64,000 nucleotides of DNA from Woronichinia naegeliana WA131 (GTDB lineage: Bacteria; Cyanobacteriota; Cyanobacteriia; Cyanobacteriales; Microcystaceae): the NCBI GenBank assembly GCA_025370055.1, contig CP073041.1:6976272-7040271 (forward strand), read 5' to 3'. The translations under genes were made by a program, and so were the position numbers. The notes below the pieces were generated by a model, which was not told the origin of the DNA, made no database searches, and worked only from the letters and a program-made list of their open reading frames with translations. Within the stretch, counting starts at the first letter, position 1. Each line of letters starts with the position of its first letter. Positions 18,103 to 28,113 of the stretch are shown here, in pieces.

Positions 18103-20865
18103 CTCAGGTTCAGATGCTGCGGTTAAACTGGGCGGTGGTAGATAGGGAATAATAACGGTAAAAATTGAGCCTTGATCGACTTCACTGCTTAAGCTCACCG
18201 TGCCTCCATGAATGGCTACATAGCGTTGAACAATGTGTAAGCCTAATCCGGTTCCTGAAATATTGCCCACATTATTGGCACGATGAAAGGAGTCAAAAAT
18301 ATAGGGGATGTCTTCGGCTGGAATGCCAATACCGCGATCGCTGACTTGAAAACGAATTTGCTGCTCATCAAGATCAACTTTAAAATCAATGTCGGCACAA
18401 AGGGGAGAATATTTAACCGCATTACTCAGTAAATTAGAGAGAACGTGATGCAGAATGCGGCGATCTAAATAAACATTATCGGACAGTAAAAAAACATTGG
18501 TTTCGGTTCGAGCTTGAAGAGAGGAGTTAAATATAAAATTAATACTATGACTCTCCTGAAATTGAGTATAAATTTCCTCGATTAGCATAGAACAAAATTC
18601 CCTTAAATCGAATTGGGTGCAGTGAAGTTGAACTTTACCGGCATCGAGACGACTCAAGACTAAAACATCTTCAATCATATCTTTCATCCTAATCCCCGCA
18701 TTATAAACTTGATGCAGGTAATGAGTTTTCCGCTCTTTCGTTAATTTGGCATTGTATTTGAGTAAAAATTCGGCAGCACTGAGAATAATCGTTAAGGGGG
18801 TTCTAAATTCATGGGAGGCAACATCAATAAATTGACTTTTTAATTGGGCCAATTCTCGCTCCTGTTCGAGGGCTTTTTGAATTTCCTGCTCTGCTTTTTT
18901 GCGATCGCTGATATCCTTACCAATGGCGAGAAAAAGTTGATCATGTCGATAGTCAATACGTTGAAGATGAATTTCCACAGGATAACAGGTCTTATCGGCC
19001 CGTTGATGCTCGGTTTCATAGACCAAATGATTTTGCTGGTGTTGACCTAGAGGCATCAATAATTCTGAAAAGGAAGCTTGATCAAAGGAAGGAGCCAGGT
19101 TAAAAAAGCTCATCTTTAATAGCGTTTCTTTGCTATAACCGAGATTGCGAACTGCGCCTAAATTAACAAATTGTAATCTTGCCACATCAAAAATATAAAT
19201 TTCGTTAAAGCTGGCTTCGATAATATATAAAAACCGATTCCGTTCGGCGATCGCCTGTTTTTGTTCCGTAATATCGCGAAAACTACCAATCACAATACGC
19301 TGATCTTCGTATTCCACAACACTCCCCGTAATATCCACAGGAATTGTATAGCCTTGCTGATGACAAATTAAGGTATCTAGTAACTGTCCCTGACCTTGAC
19401 TAATAATATCGATAAATTGTCGTTGGGTACGTTCTGATTCCTGGGGGGGATGAAGTTGGGAAAAATGCAAATTTGTGAAGGTCTGACGGTCATAACCAAA
19501 AAGTTCTATGGCCTTTTGATTCACCTCTAAAATCTTGCCAGCCAGATTAGCAATTAAGAGCGCATCACTAGCTCCTTCTAATAAAGCACGATAACGATTC
19601 TCACTACTTTGCAAGGCACTGGTTCTTTCTTCAATACGAACTTCTAACTCTTGATTAAGGGCAAATAAATTATCTTCGGCAATTTTTCTGGCGGTGATAT
19701 CCTCAGAAATACAGAGTAAATATTCCGGTTCTCCTTGCTGATTCAAGAGAGGAACTTTAATGGTATGCAAATAAATACGGCCATTGAGATAGGAATCAAT
19801 TGTTTCTTCTGCGATATTAATTAAAGTTTTACTGGCTACGCATTCTCGATCAGCCTGATCAAACAATTTAGCTTGTTCTAAAGAATGAAGATCAAAAACC
19901 GTTTTACCGATCACCTCCTGATTCGTTAGCCCAAATAATTGTTCACTTTTGGGATTCCAAAGCACTATTTCACCAAAATGATCAACATTGGCATCTTTCA
20001 CAAATAGGGCGACAGGTAAATAGTCTAAAAGGCTCTGTAAAAAATCTTGAGATTGCCGCCATTCTTCGGTGCGATCGCTGACTTTTTGTTCTAAGGTTTG
20101 GGTGAGTATCGCTAATTCTAACCATTTTTGTTGCAGGGTTTTAGCCAAAAAGCCAATTTCATCCTCCCGTAACGGTGGCAACTCGATTATTTCGCCTTGA
20201 ACCTGATTTTGAACCGCGCTTTGAAGTTGCTGAAGTGGAATGAGCAAACGCTGTCGAATAGCCCAATAGGCAACCCCTAAAGCTAAGACAATCCCCGCGA
20301 TTGATAAACTAGCATTGGCAATTAAAAAATGAGTCGATTGCTGTTGTATAGGTTCTAAATTGACAACCACAATAATAAGTCCAAAGTGCTCTTGATTGCT
20401 AAAGAGAACACTGCTAAAAGGGAGAACTTTAACAAACAAAGGATGGGATGTTTTGGTTAGTAAAATATCTAGCTCTTTACCCTGTTGAGAAGCCTGATTA
20501 AACTGGGTTATTATTTGTTGACGAACGGGTTGCCAAAAGGCTTGGCTTTGACTATCATTAGGGCTACTGGCAAGAACTTCACCGTCAGGAGTTAGTAGCT
20601 CAATTTGGAGAATTTCCGGCAGGGTTGCATAGTTTTGAATAATACGCTGAACGACGGCAGTTTGTTGGGAATCGACTAAATTTTCAGTGGCATATTCAAT
20701 ACCATGAGCAATGGTATCGGCACGTTGAGAGACTAAGCTATCGAGTTGGATTTGAGAAATGCGGCCATTGATGATTAAAGTTCCCGTCGTTGTCAGAAGT
20801 AGAACAGAGCCAACAACAAGGGAAAGATAATGGGTTAATTTCGACTTTACGGGAGGGGTGTCCAT
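18070..20865 (-). CDS. Membrane multi-PAS sensor histidine kinase
   Basis: 931 aa. TM helices at ~12-32 and ~180-202 flank a ~145-residue periplasmic sensor domain. Then HAMP (~203-255) and three PAS domains (~270-395, ~420-540, ~545-665, each followed by a PAC-like ITxRK/ITEQK/ISDRK end). HisKA has FIDVASHEFRTPLTIIL; HATPase has [22 protein letters not shown] and GTGLGLHIV. The start overlaps the upstream substrate-binding-protein gene by 19 bp, so the two are co-translated and probably form one sensory unit. No partner regulator on this strand. Confidence 0.88.
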   Translation of the reverse strand: MDTPPVKSKLTHYLSLVVGSVLLLTTTGTLIINGRISQIQLDSLVSQRADTIAHGIEYATENLVDSQQTAVVQRIIQNYATLPEILQIELLTPDGEVLASSPNDSQSQAFWQPVRQQIITQFNQASQQGKELDILLTKTSHPLFVKVLPFSSVLFSNQEHFGLIIVVVNLEPIQQQSTHFLIANASLSIAGIVLALGVAYWAIRQRLLIPLQQLQSAVQNQVQGEIIELPPLREDEIGFLAKTLQQKWLELAILTQTLEQKVSDRTEEWRQSQDFLQSLLDYLPVALFVKDANVDHFGEIVLWNPKSEQLFGLTNQEVIGKTVFDLHSLEQAKLFDQADRECVASKTLINIAEETIDSYLNGRIYLHTIKVPLLNQQGEPEYLLCISEDITARKIAEDNLFALNQELEVRIEERTSALQSSENRYRALLEGASDALLIANLAGKILEVNQKAIELFGYDRQTFTNLHFSQLHPPQESERTQRQFIDIISQGQGQLLDTLICHQQGYTIPVDITGSVVEYEDQRIVIGSFRDITEQKQAIAERNRFLYIIEASFNEIYIFDVARLQFVNLGAVRNLGYSKETLLKMSFFNLAPSFDQASFSELLMPLGQHQQNHLVYETEHQRADKTCYPVEIHLQRIDYRHDQLFLAIGKDISDRKKAEQEIQKALEQERELAQLKSQFIDVASHEFRTPLTIILSAAEFLLKYNAKLTKERKTHYLHQVYNAGIRMKDMIEDVLVLSRLDAGKVQLHCTQFDLREFCSMLIEEIYTQFQESHSINFIFNSSLQARTETNVFLLSDNVYLDRRILHHVLSNLLSNAVKYSPLCADIDFKVDLDEQQIRFQVSDRGIGIPAEDIPYIFDSFHRANNVGNISGTGLGLHIVQRYVAIHGGTVSLSSEVDQGSIFTVIIPYLPPPSLTAASEPELSKGDRYQIG

Positions 20866-21884
20866 AAATCTAGACTGCTATTAATAAAATGCGCATCGTA
20901 TCCTAAGTCGGTATAAAGTTTTTTGTGATTATAATAACTGGTATTCATCAATTCGGTTATTTTCTCAATTGCTGAGGCGATCGCGGTGGGTGAACCCAAA
21001 ATTTCTCGATTCAGACGTTGATCGCCGGGTGTTAACCCTTGATAATCGGTGGCCATAGACTGGGGCGATCGCTGTAAGGTCTGACCTAAAACCGAAAAAA
21101 GGGTATCAGGCGATTTCTCCAACACATTGATGATATCTAACCAAACCCAAAATAAACGGCGAAAGCGATCCTGTTTTTCTGCAAAAAGAGATTGACGAGT
21201 TGCAATCAGATCAATCACTAAACTTCGGGTCTGGGCCGTCGTATAAATAATCTTGCCGCCAATCCGGTGGGCCACTTCTCCTAAACGGGGCTGCCAAATC
21301 ACTGTTGCATCGATCGCGCCCTGGGTAATATGATCAACGGCGACATCATCGACAAGATTTATCCAGATTAGATCCCTGGCAGAAAGGTGATTAAGGGCGA
21401 TCGCCTCTAATAAAATTAATTGATTAATTGTTCCAAACTTAACGCCAACTTTTTTACCCTTTAAATCCGCCAAGCTTTGAACAGGGGGACGAGCCACAAT
21501 ACCATCGCTACCGTGAGAAATATCCACGATCCAGAGAATCATGGGTTTCACTCTCTCATGATAGGGACTCGGCTGCATCAAATCCCAGAGAGTGGTAAAA
21601 GTTGCATCTAAAGCTCCATTCAACATCGCCCTAGTGGCATCTTGCAAATTACTAAAGTAGATTAAATCGAGGGAAATCTGTCTTTTTTTCAGCAGCTGTG
21701 ATTGTTGAGCATAGCGAATAATTTGGTAGCCAACCCAATCATTAATACCAATATGCAGGGGGAGAGATTTTTCATTTTCATGACAACTATTGCCCATCAT
21801 CGCCAACGCTATCCCAAGGGCCCCATAGCGCAGAAATTTCTGACGCGAGAAAAGTGGAGTTAGATTTTGATCGTTCAAATTCAA
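20847..21884 (-). CDS. NMT1/SsuA-like substrate-binding lipoprotein
   Basis: 345 aa. The N-terminus has SRQKFLRYG followed by a hydrophobic stretch ending LAMMGNSC, a likely lipobox/Tat-like leader with Cys near residue 33. The mature part has the NMT1/TauA/SsuA fold: IGINDWVGYQIIRYA, LDATFTTLWDLM, DGIVARPPVQSLADLKGKKVGV, ATVIWQPRLGEVA. No permease or ATPase is adjacent; instead it overlaps a PAS kinase by 19 bp. It is likely a periplasmic receptor feeding that kinase (inference). Confidence 0.85.
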   Translation of the reverse strand: MNLNDQNLTPLFSRQKFLRYGALGIALAMMGNSCHENEKSLPLHIGINDWVGYQIIRYAQQSQLLKKRQISLDLIYFSNLQDATRAMLNGALDATFTTLWDLMQPSPYHERVKPMILWIVDISHGSDGIVARPPVQSLADLKGKKVGVKFGTINQLILLEAIALNHLSARDLIWINLVDDVAVDHITQGAIDATVIWQPRLGEVAHRIGGKIIYTTAQTRSLVIDLIATRQSLFAEKQDRFRRLFWVWLDIINVLEKSPDTLFSVLGQTLQRSPQSMATDYQGLTPGDQRLNREILGSPTAIASAIEKITELMNTSYYNHKKLYTDLGYDAHFINSSLDLWTPLP

Positions 21885-21934
21885 GAATGGATGGTAACTA
21901 ATTTAGAAGTGATAACAGGTTATTGATGCTTTGA

Positions 21935-22375
21935 TTAAGGGATAAAACCAGGGGTTAAAATCTGATCTGGAGTAAAGGGACATTCCCAGGGAAAGGTCTC
22001 CAGGGGAAGAAACGTTTCAGTGGCGGCATCAATGCGTGCGTCTTGATAGCAATCTTCCCAATTATCTCTGAGGTAGGGTTTTAGACTAGGACTATCTTTG
22101 AGGATTAAATTAATCTGAGTGCGTTGTTCATTGATAGTAGCAATCCAACTGCTTGTTTTTTTAGAAGGTTGGTATTTCCACTTAAGTAAGTGTATGAGTA
22201 ACACTTTTAAGCGGCTGTAGATTTCCCGTTTGTCGCTACGTCCCATTGATTCAATTTCTTCAACCAGATTTTTAATGTCCAGGTCTTTTAAATTACCGTT
22301 TTTGAGTTGATTGATAGTTTGTTCTATCCATAAATTGAAATCGATGTCGTAGAGGGTTGGGCTTAGAGTGTTCAT
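21935..22375 (-). CDS. DUF29 domain-containing protein
   Basis: 146 aa. The DUF29 signature is present: TLYDIDFNLWIEQTINQLKNG, LDIKNLVEEIESMGRSDKREI, LKVLLIHLLKW, then ILKDSPSLKPYL and CYQDAR. The family is abundant in cyanobacteria and of unknown function; a second member lies at 43430. It starts 291 bp from thrS. Confidence 0.9.
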   Translation of the reverse strand: MNTLSPTLYDIDFNLWIEQTINQLKNGNLKDLDIKNLVEEIESMGRSDKREIYSRLKVLLIHLLKWKYQPSKKTSSWIATINEQRTQINLILKDSPSLKPYLRDNWEDCYQDARIDAATETFLPLETFPWECPFTPDQILTPGFIP

Positions 22376-22431
22376 ATAACGATACCCTTCAGAATTGGAC
22401 TTAAGTAAGTGGGCTTAATTAATTGTTAGAT

Positions 22432-22586
22432 GGTGGAACAGGCTTCTAGCCTGTGGACGGGCAGGATGCCCATCCCACGTTTTATCTTTAATTGCAACCA
22501 GCTACTTAATGGAGATAAGCTGTTACGAATTTAAATTGCATAACGATTTTGTTGAAAGTCCTGTAACAAGGGGCTTAAGCCCCTTG
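22432..22586. repeat. Palindromic intergenic repeats
   Basis: Three hairpins in the 291-bp gap before thrS's stop: 22438-22454 (ACAGGCTTCTAGCCTGT), 22459-22471 (GGGCAGGATGCCC) and a perfect 20-bp palindrome at 22567-22586 (CAAGGGGCTTAAGCCCCTTG). These look like dispersed cyanobacterial palindromic repeats and may also act as transcript ends between thrS and DUF29. Confidence 0.75.
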
Positions 22587-22666
22587 CCTATATGCGTTTT
22601 AGATAGTGAACAGCTTAACGCGGGCTACCTCCTTAATTTTAGTTGACTAAATGCCCAGGAAAATCC

Positions 22667-24481
22667 TTAAAAATAGCCATGATCAGTAATAGCCGTTTGC
22701 ATTTTAGCGATCGCTTCTGTCACTAAGAGCATTCCCAATTCTCCCGAAGCACGGGTACGTACACTTAAGCCCTGGGATTCCACCTCCTTGGCCCCAATCA
22801 CCGCCATCACTGGAATTTTTTGAGTTTCAGCATTGCGAATCATTTTGCCTAAGCGTTCTCCACTGCTATCTACTTCGGCTCGAATGCCCACCGCCTGCAT
22901 CTGGGCCACAACAGTTTTAGCATAGTCTAACTGCTCATCACTGACGGGTAATAACCGCGCTTGAATGGGGGCCAGCCAGAGGGGAAAATCTCCCGCATAT
23001 TCCTCAATTAGAATACCAATCAACCGTTCCAAAGAGCCAAAGGGGGCACGGTGAATCATGACAGGGCGTTGGCGAGAACCATCGGAGGCCGTATATTCGA
23101 GATCAAAGCGTTCCGGCAAATTGTAATCTACTTGTACTGTTCCCAGTTGCCATTCCCGTTCTAGGGCATCTTGGAAAATGAAATCCAGTTTGGGGCCATA
23201 GAAGGCCGCTTCACCAGGAGCTTCAAAATAATCCATACCTAACTGTTGTACCGCCCGACGAATCGCGCCCTGGGCCTTTTCCCAAGCCTCATCGGAACCA
23301 ATATATTTGTCGGATTCAGGATCGCGGAAGGATAAACGGGCTTTGAATTTTTTGAGTTGCAGACTTTTAAAGACGGCCAAAATCAGATCCACAACCCTTA
23401 AAAATTCCCCATCCAATTGTTCTGGCATTACAAATAAGTGGGAATCATCCACCGTAAAGCCGCGCACACGGGTTAAGCCGCCCAATTCTCCCGATTGTTC
23501 GTAGCGATAGACAGTGCCAAATTCAGCCAAACGAATCGGTAAGTCCCGATAGGAACGCAATTCATTTTTATAAATTTGAATATGGAAAGGACAGTTCATC
23601 GGTTTCAGGACAAATCCCTGTTCCAAGGTCACGGCGGCTTCATCCTCGGCCATCATCGGGAACATATCTTCTTTGTATTTCTGCCAATGACCAGAGGTTT
23701 TAAATAAATCCACCCTGGCAATGTGGGGGGTGACGACGGATAAATAGCCCCGTTTCAGTTGTTCCTGTTTCAAAAAATCTTCTAGCAGCGATCGCAGAAT
23801 AGTTCCCTTGGGAGTCCAGAGGGGTAAGCCGGGCCCGACTTCATCGGCAAAGAGAAAGAGACCTAATTGTTTACCTAACTTGCGATGATCGCGTTTCAGG
23901 GCTTCTTCTTTGCGGCGTTTATATTCTGCTAACTGTTCTGGAGTTTGCCAGGCTGTGCCATAGATGCGTTGTAACTGCGCTTTGTTGGAATCACCTCGCC
24001 AATAGGCCCCAGCCACACTTTCTAATTCGATCGCTTTGGGGTTTAAGGCTGAGGTATTTTCTACGTGGGGGCCAGCACAGAGATCCCACCATTGTTCCCC
24101 CAGATGATAGAGGGTAATAGGCTCCTGGATACTGGCTAAGATTTCGAGTTTATAGGGTTCATTGATGGCCCGAATCCGTTGTTCAGCTTCACTGCGGCTG
24201 ATTTCTTCGCGAATGACTGGCAATTTTTGGTTGATGATCTTTGTCATCTCTTTTTTGATGGCCTTTAAGTCTTGTTCGGTAAAAGGCTGTTCATTGTCAA
24301 AGTCGTAGTAGAAACCCGTTTCTGTCCAGGGGCCAATGGTTACTTGAGCTTTAGGAAATAGTTTTTGGACGGCCATGGCCAAGACATGGGAGGTGGTATG
24401 GCGAATTTTTTTCAGGTCTTCTGATTCACTGGTGCGGGGAAGAGCGATCGCTACGGCGGTTTCTACTGCTTGGTTTACCAT
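22667..24481 (-). CDS. thrS: Threonyl-tRNA synthetase
   Basis: 604 aa, class II synthetase charging tRNA-Thr. The editing domain begins at once (IRHTTSHVLAMAV, DLCAGPHVENT); the N-terminal TGS domain of the 640-aa E. coli form is absent, as is usual in cyanobacteria. Catalytic core: LKPMNCPFHIQIYK, FGTVYRYEQSGELGGLTRVR (motif 2), PVMIHRAPFGSLERLIG (motif 3). Anticodon-binding domain at ~505-604 (ARLLPVSDEQLDYA). Monocistronic by position. Confidence 0.97.
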   Translation of the reverse strand: MVNQAVETAVAIALPRTSESEDLKKIRHTTSHVLAMAVQKLFPKAQVTIGPWTETGFYYDFDNEQPFTEQDLKAIKKEMTKIINQKLPVIREEISRSEAEQRIRAINEPYKLEILASIQEPITLYHLGEQWWDLCAGPHVENTSALNPKAIELESVAGAYWRGDSNKAQLQRIYGTAWQTPEQLAEYKRRKEEALKRDHRKLGKQLGLFLFADEVGPGLPLWTPKGTILRSLLEDFLKQEQLKRGYLSVVTPHIARVDLFKTSGHWQKYKEDMFPMMAEDEAAVTLEQGFVLKPMNCPFHIQIYKNELRSYRDLPIRLAEFGTVYRYEQSGELGGLTRVRGFTVDDSHLFVMPEQLDGEFLRVVDLILAVFKSLQLKKFKARLSFRDPESDKYIGSDEAWEKAQGAIRRAVQQLGMDYFEAPGEAAFYGPKLDFIFQDALEREWQLGTVQVDYNLPERFDLEYTASDGSRQRPVMIHRAPFGSLERLIGILIEEYAGDFPLWLAPIQARLLPVSDEQLDYAKTVVAQMQAVGIRAEVDSSGERLGKMIRNAETQKIPVMAVIGAKEVESQGLSVRTRASGELGMLLVTEAIAKMQTAITDHGYF

Positions 24482-24584
24482 CGGGATATGTTCTCTGTAA
24501 CTGACTAAGCCGAGAAGTATGGGATTTTGCTAAATGATAACAAAATACGGTCAGTCCCCTTGTCATAAGAGCTTGCTAATCCTG

Positions 24585-24831
24585 AGTAGGGCGATCGCTT
24601 GTAAGAGGAGAAGGGAGCGATCGCGTTTTGTGGGGATGAGATTTGGAAGGGTGATCGCGTTTCAGGAATCGATTGTTTTGTAAAGTGGCGATCGCGTTGC
24701 AAGAGTTTGTTTTTTAAAAATGGCGATCGTTTTTTGGTGGATGATCGTTTTGAGAATGGCGATCGCATTGCAATGGTTGATCTTTTTAGAATGGCGATCG
24801 CGTTTGTATTGTGGTAAAGTGCGATCGCTTT
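24585..24831. repeat. Array of HIP1-bearing spacers upstream of thrS
   Basis: Six complete GCGATCGC octamers and at least three degenerate ones occur in ~245 bp, mostly in the context TGGCGATCGCGTTT, at irregular 26-71 bp spacing. The opposite strand therefore shows a fake open frame rich in RSPF. No RBS or domain; no spacer regularity as in CRISPR. Confidence 0.85.
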
Positions 24832-25104
24832 AGGTTACAACAAGAATCTGCTCAAAATCATTATTGAATGATATTTACTTGTGTCGAAAGGGTATCAACT
24901 TAAGGCGGGACAGCTTACCCTGAAAGGGTTTTAGCTTTCCTCCTACAGAGTAAGCCTTGCAGCCATTTTCCCTAGGCAAGACCCAGAACAAAGTGTCCCG
25001 TTTTACGCTGCTACCCCGATCAAGTAAAGAAAATACTCTTATCGAGACCCTTAAATCCACGCAATTCTAGGGGACTTGCTGGTATAAATTTCGTAAGCAA
25101 TTAC
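24832..25104. other. Unassigned intergenic stretch
   Basis: Together with the HIP1 array this fills the 623-bp gap between thrS and the coiled-coil protein. It has moderate GC and short complementary parts (GCGGGACAGCTTACC ... AAGTGTCCCG). A 61-codon minus frame has no recognisable similarity. I cannot assign a function. Confidence 0.4.
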
Positions 25105-27153
25105 CTAAATTAGAGTAACAGTCGCTATTGCAGATTGTATAGGGTTGGTTTTTGTTTTAACGATAATTGTTACGGTTGATTGTGTTACTCCATCTCCTTT
25201 GGTGGTGGGGGCTACATAGACAAATGCAGGAGTTAAGTTTTTTATATATGTGCCAATTACAGGGCTTAGAGTAATGTCGTAATCATCACCAGACAATGAT
25301 GCGTTACTGAGAGTAAATAACTGTGTTTTTCCATAGTTTAGTAGCGCAGTTGGTGGATCTATTGTCAACCCAGTACCAGGAAGTCCTTGAACGCTTGGCT
25401 TATTAGAATCATTAGCAGTAAGATTATTTGTAGTTTGAGTAATAAGATCGGGTACAAAGCGTTCACTAAACCCACCAATAAAAGCTAGAGCTAGCAAGCC
25501 ATAATAATAATCACTAGTTCCTTTGTCCTTGAGAGATATAGGAGAGATACTAGAGTTAAGTAATAAAAAAATAAAGAATGCAAAACCTGCTCCTAAGATA
25601 GGTTTAATCAGTCCAATAAAAAAAGGAAGAAAGTCATCTTCGTATTTTTGTGCGGATGGACTGTCAAAATCTTTAATACGAATGAGAATACTAAGCCCTC
25701 CCCCTAAAGTTCCTGTCATCAATAATGCAATCATAAAATTAAGTGTATCTTGGTTTTTATTTTGACTGCTACTAATAATGGGAATAAATACCTTTTCCTG
25801 ATTGTAAGCTTGATTAGCGCGAGGAACCTCTGGCAAAGGAAGGGCTTTTAGTACATCTTGAACAGGAGAGGTGAAATTTACTAATATTGGCCAATTAATA
25901 TGCATTCCATAAATTATGAACCAATTGATAGGAAAGGCTGATATTACTCCGAGTAAAACTTTGGTTGGTGTTTTAATGCCATGAAAAAAATCATCAGCAT
26001 AGTTACGAGGATCTGCCCATGACACGCCTTTTATTTTTCGTAATCTTGTCTTTGAGGCATAGCGTAATTTTTGAGCAAGAAGAAGGTTAGGCTTGCCTGT
26101 TAAAGAATCGATTGCAATTTCTAAATACTCTACAATGGCTTTAACTTGAGCAACTCGATTAGAATTAGACTCTTTTTTATCTGGATAGATAAATTGAGTA
26201 ATTTGCTTCCAAATATCATGTTTAACATTAGATGGATCCTCTTGAACTTGAGCCTTTTGGATTTGAACCTTTTGAACTTGGGTCTTTTCAAGTTCAACTT
26301 GAGCCATTCCTACCAGTTTAATTAATGCGCCTAGTTCTGATTGCACTTCTCTATCTAATTCAGGAAGAAGTGTGGTAACTTTAAGCCTTGTATCTTGAAT
26401 TAATTTGTCAATACGAAGATTAAGCTCTTTAATTAAAGCTCCTAGTTCCGATTGCATTTCTATATCCAAATCCAATTTAGAGGGAGATACAGGAGTATTA
26501 GTCCTTGTATCTTGAATTAATTTGTCAATACGAAGATTAAGCTCTAGTATGAGATCAATTAGTTTCTGTTCTGTCACCAAATCATCAATTTTTTTTGAAA
26601 AATCAGCTAAACCTGGTTCCTCAATGACTTTTTTAACCTCAGCTTTAATCTCACGAAACAGCGTTTCCAATGTTCCCTCTGATTCAAGAATTGGGGAAAG
26701 CTGAGTAAGTTTATCTTTAATGTCCACTAAAATAAAATCGGTTGTTTGATTGAAATCTAAGATCGATCCCAATTCTTCAAGGATTTTGTTAATCTTGTTA
26801 AGCCAGCCCTGAATAGCTGTTTTTAATTCCGATAAGTCTGACTCTGGCAGATTAAGTTGTTGTAATTTATCTGGAAGGGCAGAAGCTAGAGCCTCATTTT
26901 CTCGTTTGAGTGCTTCTATTTCTTCTTTAACAATTGTTTTGTCGATTACTAGTACCTTAGTCGTCTTTGCGATCGCGCTATTTAGCTCTGGATCATCAAC
27001 CTTACCTTGAATCCTGCCCTGCAAATTATCTGTACTTGTCTTTGCCAAATTTAACTTAGGAGCAAGTTCCGACTCTTTAGCCGCCTTGATCGCCTGAAAC
27101 TTAGTTTCAATTTCCTGAGTTAAGCTATTAATGGGAGAATTTAAGTCTGTCAC
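25105..27153 (-). CDS. Large coiled-coil and membrane protein of unknown function
   Basis: 682 aa, not a family I recognise. Residues ~1-300 are Lys/Glu/Leu-rich helix with heptad patterns and a tandem internal repeat (ELNLRIDKLIQDTR twice, SELGALIKELNLR), also visible as near-identical DNA around 26310-26400 and 26430-26530. A Gln/Val-rich stretch (KTQVQKVQIQKAQVQE) precedes an alpha-helical region. Hydrophobic segments are at ~400-420, ~475-495, ~515-540 and ~555-575. The C-terminal ~85 residues look like a beta-rich Ig-like domain (LNYGKTQLFTLSNASLSGDDYDI). It may link the membrane to a coiled-coil scaffold. Confidence 0.6.
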   Translation of the reverse strand: MTDLNSPINSLTQEIETKFQAIKAAKESELAPKLNLAKTSTDNLQGRIQGKVDDPELNSAIAKTTKVLVIDKTIVKEEIEALKRENEALASALPDKLQQLNLPESDLSELKTAIQGWLNKINKILEELGSILDFNQTTDFILVDIKDKLTQLSPILESEGTLETLFREIKAEVKKVIEEPGLADFSKKIDDLVTEQKLIDLILELNLRIDKLIQDTRTNTPVSPSKLDLDIEMQSELGALIKELNLRIDKLIQDTRLKVTTLLPELDREVQSELGALIKLVGMAQVELEKTQVQKVQIQKAQVQEDPSNVKHDIWKQITQFIYPDKKESNSNRVAQVKAIVEYLEIAIDSLTGKPNLLLAQKLRYASKTRLRKIKGVSWADPRNYADDFFHGIKTPTKVLLGVISAFPINWFIIYGMHINWPILVNFTSPVQDVLKALPLPEVPRANQAYNQEKVFIPIISSSQNKNQDTLNFMIALLMTGTLGGGLSILIRIKDFDSPSAQKYEDDFLPFFIGLIKPILGAGFAFFIFLLLNSSISPISLKDKGTSDYYYGLLALAFIGGFSERFVPDLITQTTNNLTANDSNKPSVQGLPGTGLTIDPPTALLNYGKTQLFTLSNASLSGDDYDITLSPVIGTYIKNLTPAFVYVAPTTKGDGVTQSTVTIIVKTKTNPIQSAIATVTLI

Positions 27154-27293
27154 TTTGGCCCACCAAAATACTGTTTTCTGATGATAATATTGATTTTAGA
27201 TGAATAAAGCATATTCTTTATAATACTTAACAAAATATAACCAAGTAACTGTATTTCTTGACTAGTTCCCTTTTGCCGAGTTGCCTTTGTGTA

Positions 27294-27971
27294 CTAAAAA
27301 GCAACTTCATTAAGACGTTCTTGCAAGAGGCGGGGAAATTGGGCGTAATATTTTTGATTGAGGGGAGAGGGATGGGGTAAGGGCATGAGGCTAACTTGAC
27401 GCTGATGATTTAGGCCCTGTTCGTCAGTAGCTGTTAGCGTAACCGTTAAATGGGAAGAAAAGCGATCGCCGCCCAGAAAAAAATTATTGACTTCCCCTTT
27501 GCGTCCGTAGGGAATAAACCATTTGAAAGCTTCTGTTCCTAGGGGAATAATTTGTTTACCTTGCCAATGGAGAACTAATAAGCGTTCAATGAAGGGGCGA
27601 AAACGTTCTTTTACCTCTGGCGAGTAGGCTTTATTGCCGGGGGGTTTGTAGGGAACCGTATTAGTTAATAAAAGGCGATCGCAGACTCGGTGTAACTCTT
27701 GCTTCGATTTAGCCTTATGACCTTGCCAAGCTTGGTAAAAACCGTCTCGCACTAAAGTTCCGGCGGCTCCAATCAAAGGCTGGCCAGCGAAAACCTCATC
27801 TCGTCCTAGATCTCGACCAAAAAAGCAAAGTTGACTTTTCAAGTTACCGGCATACAGAACTGGAGCCAGGGGATCCTTACGGGCAGCCGTGTAGATATCA
27901 ACATCAATGGGAAAGGGTTCTCTTTCCGCCTCTTGACGCACTTGCTGAATAAGATGAGCAATATCAGACAT
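27294..27971 (-). CDS. Uracil-DNA glycosylase family protein
   Basis: 225 aa. LCFFGRDLGRDEVFAGQPLIGAAG (~49-72) is the family 4/5-like motif 1 (GxxPG-type replaced by GRDLGRDE); LLTNTVPYKPPGNK (~100-113) and MPLPHPSPLN (~199-208) match the second motif with its His. No 4Fe-4S Cys set, unlike classical family 4. Expected role: removal of uracil or related bases from DNA. Not in an operon. Confidence 0.8.
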   Translation of the reverse strand: MSDIAHLIQQVRQEAEREPFPIDVDIYTAARKDPLAPVLYAGNLKSQLCFFGRDLGRDEVFAGQPLIGAAGTLVRDGFYQAWQGHKAKSKQELHRVCDRLLLTNTVPYKPPGNKAYSPEVKERFRPFIERLLVLHWQGKQIIPLGTEAFKWFIPYGRKGEVNNFFLGGDRFSSHLTVTLTATDEQGLNHQRQVSLMPLPHPSPLNQKYYAQFPRLLQERLNEVAF

Positions 27972-28113
27972 AGATTCCTGGTTCCAACCGCGATCAGTAA
28001 CTTACCATATCTTGTCTAGAGCATTGCATCGTGATCCCGTCTTGAGATACCTTAGAAGTCGGTAACAAAACTTAAAACTTTTTTTAACACCCTTATTTTT
28101 TAGCTAAAATCCT

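Noticed and set aside
24505-24768. 87-codon minus-strand frame rich in RSPF
   Set aside because: It is produced by the repeated HIP1 sequence read on the opposite strand; no RBS, no domain.
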